This document shows, piece after piece, positions 60,050-64,000 of a DNA stretch of 64,000 nt (the stretch's first letter is position 1; each line of letters begins with the position of its first letter). This stretch comes from Paramoeba atlantica (lineage: Eukaryota > Discosea). The position numbers and the translations under genes were made by a program. Under the pieces are notes generated by a model, which made no database searches, was not told the origin of the DNA, and saw only the letters and a program-made list of their open reading frames with translations. The stretch spans positions 1-64,000 of the forward strand of contig CDRNVI010000062.1 in assembly GCA_977017575.1 (NCBI GenBank). Direction: 5' to 3'.

Positions 60050-61252
60050 ATTGCGGTGGTTGTAAAACTACCGCTCTACACTCGATTATTGAAAAAAAAG
60101 TGAACAAAAACAGTGAAAACATAAAGAGAAACACAGTAAACCATGTTCCAGGATAGTATACCTAGTAGGTATACTAAGTGGGTACGGTATCCTAATTTTT
60201 GTCTAAAAAGCAAAAAAAATATTTTTGCGCCGCTTCGCGGCGCGTTCCTTATCTGTAATTGCTAGAAAAATGGTGTTTTGACCTTAAAATACGATTTCTT
60301 ACCGTCTGATTGCTAGAAAAGTTGCTCTGTCGCTTCTAAAAAAGGGACTTCGCCCGCTCGTGTTGCTGGGAGGGGGGGGGTAGGTATACTAAGTGGGCAT
60401 GGGTATACTATCCTGGAACATGGTTTAATATAATAGAAGAAAAAAATATAAAAGGGGGCTCCGGTGGTCCAAAATTGAAAAACAAAATTGAAAAAAATGG
60501 GGGGTCTAGGGGGGGTCCATGGGGGGATCCATGGGGGGGTCTAGGGGGGGCCATACCGCAAGAAATTTATTTTCAAAAGAATATTTTTCGAAAAAAACCC
60601 ACAGAAGCGGTAGCCGGGGTCTTGGCACGCATTTTCCACCCCCCTACCCGGGGGTGACCCCCCCGCGTATCCGCAGGACGGGTCCGCCAAGTTCGGATTT
60701 TTTCGGAAAATGTTTTTTGAAAAAAAATTCAACTTGGCGAACAAAATGGAAAGAAAAATATTTTTTCAACATTTTTTTCCCTATTGTATTTAGAGAGTTT
60801 GGGACCTATACTACTAGCCTTCTGCACCGCAGGTTTCGGCAGATACACCTTCTTCTAGCCGTGGCACGCCTCCCAATATGGCCCATTTTTGACCAAAAAG
60901 TGCGGAAAAGTAATTTTCGTACTTAAAGGGGTCTTTTTATGTCGAAAGAATGGTATGGTTGGAGTCGCATTCTCTACCCAATACGTTCGGTAGGCTTTCA
61001 TTCACGCCTACGAGTGATTTCTCACACGCAAATATCAGATTTAGTGCTCTGAGAGCAAAAATACGCGAAAATCACCCCATTTTTACCCGAAATTCGGCTA
61101 TTTTCGGCTATAATATTTCAATTTTCTTCAGCTTTCCAGGCTTAATTTTCTTTTTTAGGCTCTTCGTTAAACGCGGTGGCAGTTTTCAACGCGAAGCGCG
61201 CAGCACGAGTGACTTCTAAGTTGAAAACAACCACCGCGTTTAACGAAGAGGC
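60050..61252 (+). repeat. PAL repeat, copy 8 (complete, with a nested element)
   Basis: Starts ATTGCGGTGGTTGTAAAACT, ends in the palindrome at 61157-61252. Split at 60139-60425 by a TA-flanked element; without it the length is about 916 bp, close to copy 5. No gene. Confidence 0.85.
60139..60425. mobile_element. TA-flanked inverted-repeat element nested in PAL copy 8
   Basis: 287 bp. Ends AACCATGTTCCAGGATAGTA (inverted pair), TA at 60137-60138 and 60426-60427. Removing it with one TA restores the PAL consensus ACAGTAATATAATAG, which proves the insertion and the 2 bp duplication. Internal GC hairpin GCGCCGCTTCGCGGCGC at 60228-60244. A solo right end lies at 24790-24810. Confidence 0.92.
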
Positions 61253-61265
61253 AAAAAAAAATATT

Positions 61266-61305
61266 GATTGTTAACAATAATCGAAAGTTAACAATAAACG
61301 ATCCC
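61266..61305 (+). repeat. AACAATA-type repeats, right of PAL copy 8
   Basis: ATTGTTAACAATAATCGAAA and GTTAACAATAAACGA, matching 60006-60040. Confidence 0.75.
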
Positions 61306-61344
61306 CCATTTAAATAAAATTGACTTATTATCATTGGAGAGTAT

Positions 61345-61448
61345 GCAGTAGGTCTGTGTAAGTTCGTGTTGGTCCGTGGCGAGCTGTGTAGGTACGTGTA
61401 GGTTCGTGGTAATCCGTGTAGATTCGTGTAGGTTTGTGTAGTTTTTTT
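61345..61448 (+). repeat. GTGTAGGTTCGT-type minisatellite, array 1
   Basis: About eight degenerate 12 bp units (GTGTAGGTTCGT, GTGTAGATTCGT and variants). Confidence 0.75.
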
Positions 61449-61727
61449 TTGACATTTTTTGTGAAGGTTCAATGGGTCGGCCGCTAGGATGATTGCATGT
61501 AGGTAAAGTAGAACGAATTAGTTAAAACACGTCACTTGAATAAAAAGTTGAATAACAGCTGAAAGAATAACAACTGAAGGAATAAACCCGCTTAGGCACA
61601 ATACTAAGAATCCTTGTGATGGTAATAGTCGTTTTATTTAGCACGACTCACTCTTTACCTTATTTGGTGCCACTTATCTTTACTTCTTTATTAAAACTCT
61701 TTTACTATCTTAAACCTCTTTTTAGCT

Positions 61728-61916
61728 TTACATGCTTAAAACATCACGCACTTCGCGAGAAGCGACGTTCTTTTTTCGCTTTTTTGAAGATTCTACCTTA
61801 TGTGAACCTTCTTCATCTTCAACTTCAATATGTTGTGGGCCACGTTTTACGTGAACCAAACGTGGTTCGTCTTCTTTATCCCGTAAAACTTTCAGTTCCT
61901 TGAGAATAGAAAACAA
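61728..61916 (-). CDS. Short charged ORF, unidentified
   Basis: 62 codons (MFSILKELKVLRDKEDEPRL, KKRKKNVASREVRDVL), rich in Lys/Glu, with an NLS-like KKRKK. No family recognised. It lies between two GTGTAGG arrays in the same orientation. It may be a gene remnant; the rest of 61449-62086 shows nothing convincing. Confidence 0.3.
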   Translation of the reverse strand: MFSILKELKVLRDKEDEPRLVHVKRGPQHIEVEDEEGSHKVESSKKRKKNVASREVRDVLSM

Positions 61917-62086
61917 ATCTTCAGGAGAAAGAGTCTCATCCTGAAGATCAGAACTGGCACGATGTACCTGATTTCGACGAATAAAAATCCTTCCTTCGTG
62001 ACTAGGCGGTTCTCTATCGCAGAAACCAGGTCGTTGCGTTTTTCTTTTACGCTATGTATAAAACTAGAAATCAGAAAAAAGTGGTT

Positions 62087-62140
62087 CTGTGTAAGTCTGT
62101 GTGAATTCGTGTAGGTCCGTGTAGGTTCGTGTAGGTTTTT
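62087..62140 (+). repeat. GTGTAGGTTCGT-type minisatellite, array 2
   Basis: Four or five units, each array followed by a T-run (TAGGTTTTTTTTGA). Same orientation as array 1. 62141-62527 has no gene. Confidence 0.7.
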
Positions 62141-62529
62141 TTTGAACCCCAACCTAGCCCATCTGCAGACTCTCCATTATCATTTATCAAGATAAATAGG
62201 AACCGAAAACAGCATTCGGGCGAAAATACCCGATTTCTAGGCGAAAAAGTCAACTTTTTACCCCAGATTTTGGCCATTTTCAGCATTCGAATTGAAAAGT
62301 TTGTGACTTCGCTGTTCTAGAGAACAAAATATGTAGCTACAAGGGAAAAATTATTAGCGAAAAATTATTTAGCGATAATAATTTTTGGCTTGGGTGTAGC
62401 TTGAAACAATTCAATGCTGACGCGCGCGACCCCTTCCCTCACAGCCTTCATCTCTGCTTCAATCTTCCCTTGCACGTTTCTGTCCAAAGTTCTGCAGGAG
62501 TCAATGTTTATCGAACATCCAAGGAGGTA

Positions 62530-63430
62530 CTGTGCCCCCCCACTTATTTGTCGTAGTCCCACCCCCCCACTTAATTGTCCTTTTTGACGAGACTGAGCAG
62601 AAGCTGCGCCGGATTTTTTTTTTGGGGGCGGGCAATTTTTCCCTACGAACCTCATACATACAGTGTATCAGAACCCGACGTCTGAAGTAGTATTGTTTGT
62701 ATTTATAAACTGTCTACTTCAAGTTTTTCATATCACAATACGCTATACCTAGCTACATTTTTTTTCTTTGAAACTTAGTCCACCTCTTCCACAGAGTTTT
62801 GACGCGTCTGTGGCAGTATAAAGAGTTAGTCCTGTTGTGCGCGGTTCGCTGGCTTGGTTCCAGGTTCGGTCTATGGCCAATCGGAAAATATCTGATTTTC
62901 CAGTGTTCCATTGCAAGAGAAGTACGCTAGATAATCTTGAATTCCAATTATGGGCATGCGCCTGACTTGTACATTCGGAGAGGAGTTCCATAGCATAATC
63001 AACTTCATACAGCGGTTTGCGTACGATTCTGAGCATCCAAAGGAGCCGTGCAATTCAGCTTACTGCCGTACGAACAGTAAAGTCATCATAAGTAGACTTT
63101 GGTGTCACCCACGATGAGACCGTTTCACTACGAACTCGCCAAAAAAGAATGTGCTTCTTCCATTCGTATTCCCAAAAAATTGGCCTTCAGACTTTCGCAG
63201 AATGGTTTTGGTTCTTTCCAGTACGCCTGTAAAATTTTGGAATCCTCCCTGCGAACAACCGTTCCCTACCACCACCACTCCCTTCTTCCCTCACTGCGAA
63301 CAGTCATTTCCCACCACCATCCCGGTCGTCTCGCCCATGCCGCCTTGATGCTTGGGTTACAATATGGCCTCCTGCCCCACGAGTCGGTGCTCTATCAAAC
63401 CCCATACCTTATAGCGGTTTGACAAAAGAA

Positions 63431-63464
<34 letters not shown>

Positions 63465-63651
63465 TAAACTTTACTAGTACGGGAAAGGTAGAAAAACTAC
63501 TCATACGATAAAGATACCGTTTCTGTAAAGCCAATTTTATCCGAACGCTTTGGAGATTCCTTTGTTTCATCTAACCAAATAAATTGACCCCCCCACTTAA
63601 TTGTCCTTTTTTTGAAAAAGTGGTAACAAATAAGTAGGGGGGGGGGCACAG
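62530..63651. mobile_element. 1.1 kb TA-flanked inverted-repeat element with coding-like interior
   Basis: Left CTGTGCCCCCCCACTTATTT, right its imperfect inverse (AAATAAGTAGGGGGGGGGGC, then ACAG). TA at 62528-62529 and 63652-63653. CCCCCCCACTTAATTGTCC occurs directly repeated near both ends (62564 and 63580). Interior open frames: minus 62749-63036 (WNSRLSSVLLLQWNTGKSD) and plus 63099-63422 (KKLAFRLSQNGFGSFQYACK), neither recognised. It is larger than the other TA-flanked elements and shares their CTGTNCC-type end. An (ACT)n microsatellite is at 63431-63464. Confidence 0.65.
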
Positions 63652-63653
63652 TA

Positions 63654-64000
63654 CGTGAAAGCCAAAACGTATGGTGGTGAAAGTGTAGTGAGTATAGTGA
63701 CTCACTACACATGTAATGAGGTCAATACAAGTCACCTCCAGGGTATGTAAATAGGGGGGTTGTAATAAAGAATTGTAAAAATGTAAAACGTTTAGTCCTC
63801 AGTGAAAAGTGTGAAGAGCGCGAAATGTGCAATAATTCTGAAACCTTTCCCCTTCTACTAGTGCTGTGGTTATCCAAGAAAACAAAAGAAAATGGACAAA
63901 AAAAGAAAGGATGTTACTTTAAAAAAAGAAAATTATAAACGGGAGGGGAAGTGCAACTTTGTAGATGATAGCACATGCATTAGGTACTCGTGCGCAGACT
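63654..64000. other. Right edge of window, no feature seen
   Basis: AT-rich; contains a short AGTGTAGTGAGTATAGTGAC quasi-palindrome. Nothing else supported. Confidence 0.5.

Noticed and set aside
62749-63036. RNase H of a retroelement, from a TDAS-like motif on the minus strand
   Set aside because: Only four residues fit; no other RNase H or RT motif is visible nearby.

Overview
This window looks like nuclear DNA of a unicellular eukaryote. It mixes a repeat-rich zone (about 1-30.3 kb and 44.5-50.4 kb) with intron-free host genes. Recognisable host genes are mevalonate kinase, an EB1-type microtubule end protein, a cytosolic ClpB/Hsp104 disaggregase, UPF2, an S4/RsuA-like protein, one small RRM protein and a family of six plant-LRR-like proteins. 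Several traits recall Euglenozoa. The main host genes from 30 to 58 kb lie on the minus strand without visible introns. The mevalonate kinase motifs and the 867-residue ClpB resemble kinetoplastid versions as I remember them. The LINEs have an APE-RT-RNase H layout with 11-12 bp target duplications, as in the ingi/L1Tc group, and an RLE-type LINE relative is also present. Against a simple trypanosome picture, the pyrimidine-rich leaders run directly into the ATG, mostly without an AG splice acceptor. The taxon call is therefore tentative.

Layout. 1-0.74 kb: end of an abundant hairpin-bounded repeat, called PAL here. 0.74-16.5 kb: nested LINEs and tRNA-headed SINEs around a Helitron fragment. 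It includes a full-length 4.3 kb LINE (5483-9817) inside another LINE, and SINEs inside two LINEs and the Helitron, several with clear target duplications. 16.5-20.4 kb: PAL copies, foldback repeats and an unknown ORF. 20.4-24.1 kb: a decayed Helitron (Rep plus Pif1-like helicase). 24.3-25.2 kb: short ORF and the RRM gene. 25.5-30.3 kb: mosaic of PAL copies, a truncated LRR gene and arrays of a 20-22 bp tandem repeat. 30.3-44.4 kb: host gene block. 44.5-50.3 kb: PAL copies, an RLE-LINE remnant and several TA-flanked inverted-repeat elements. 50.4-59.7 kb: three more LRR genes, two hypothetical/orphan genes, a SINE and an unidentified ORF. 60-63.7 kb: a PAL copy with a nested TA-flanked element, minisatellites and a 1.1 kb inverted-repeat element.

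The most unusual signals are four. (1) Arrays of one degenerate 20-22 bp repeat sit at points where other sequences are broken off. (2) Differently ended TA-flanked elements share a CTGTNCC-like core in their ends, and several share an internal GC-rich hairpin. (3) PAL units end in hairpins on both sides and are bracketed at two loci by AACAATA-type direct repeats. (4) A pyrimidine leader lies flush against the ATG of nearly every host gene.
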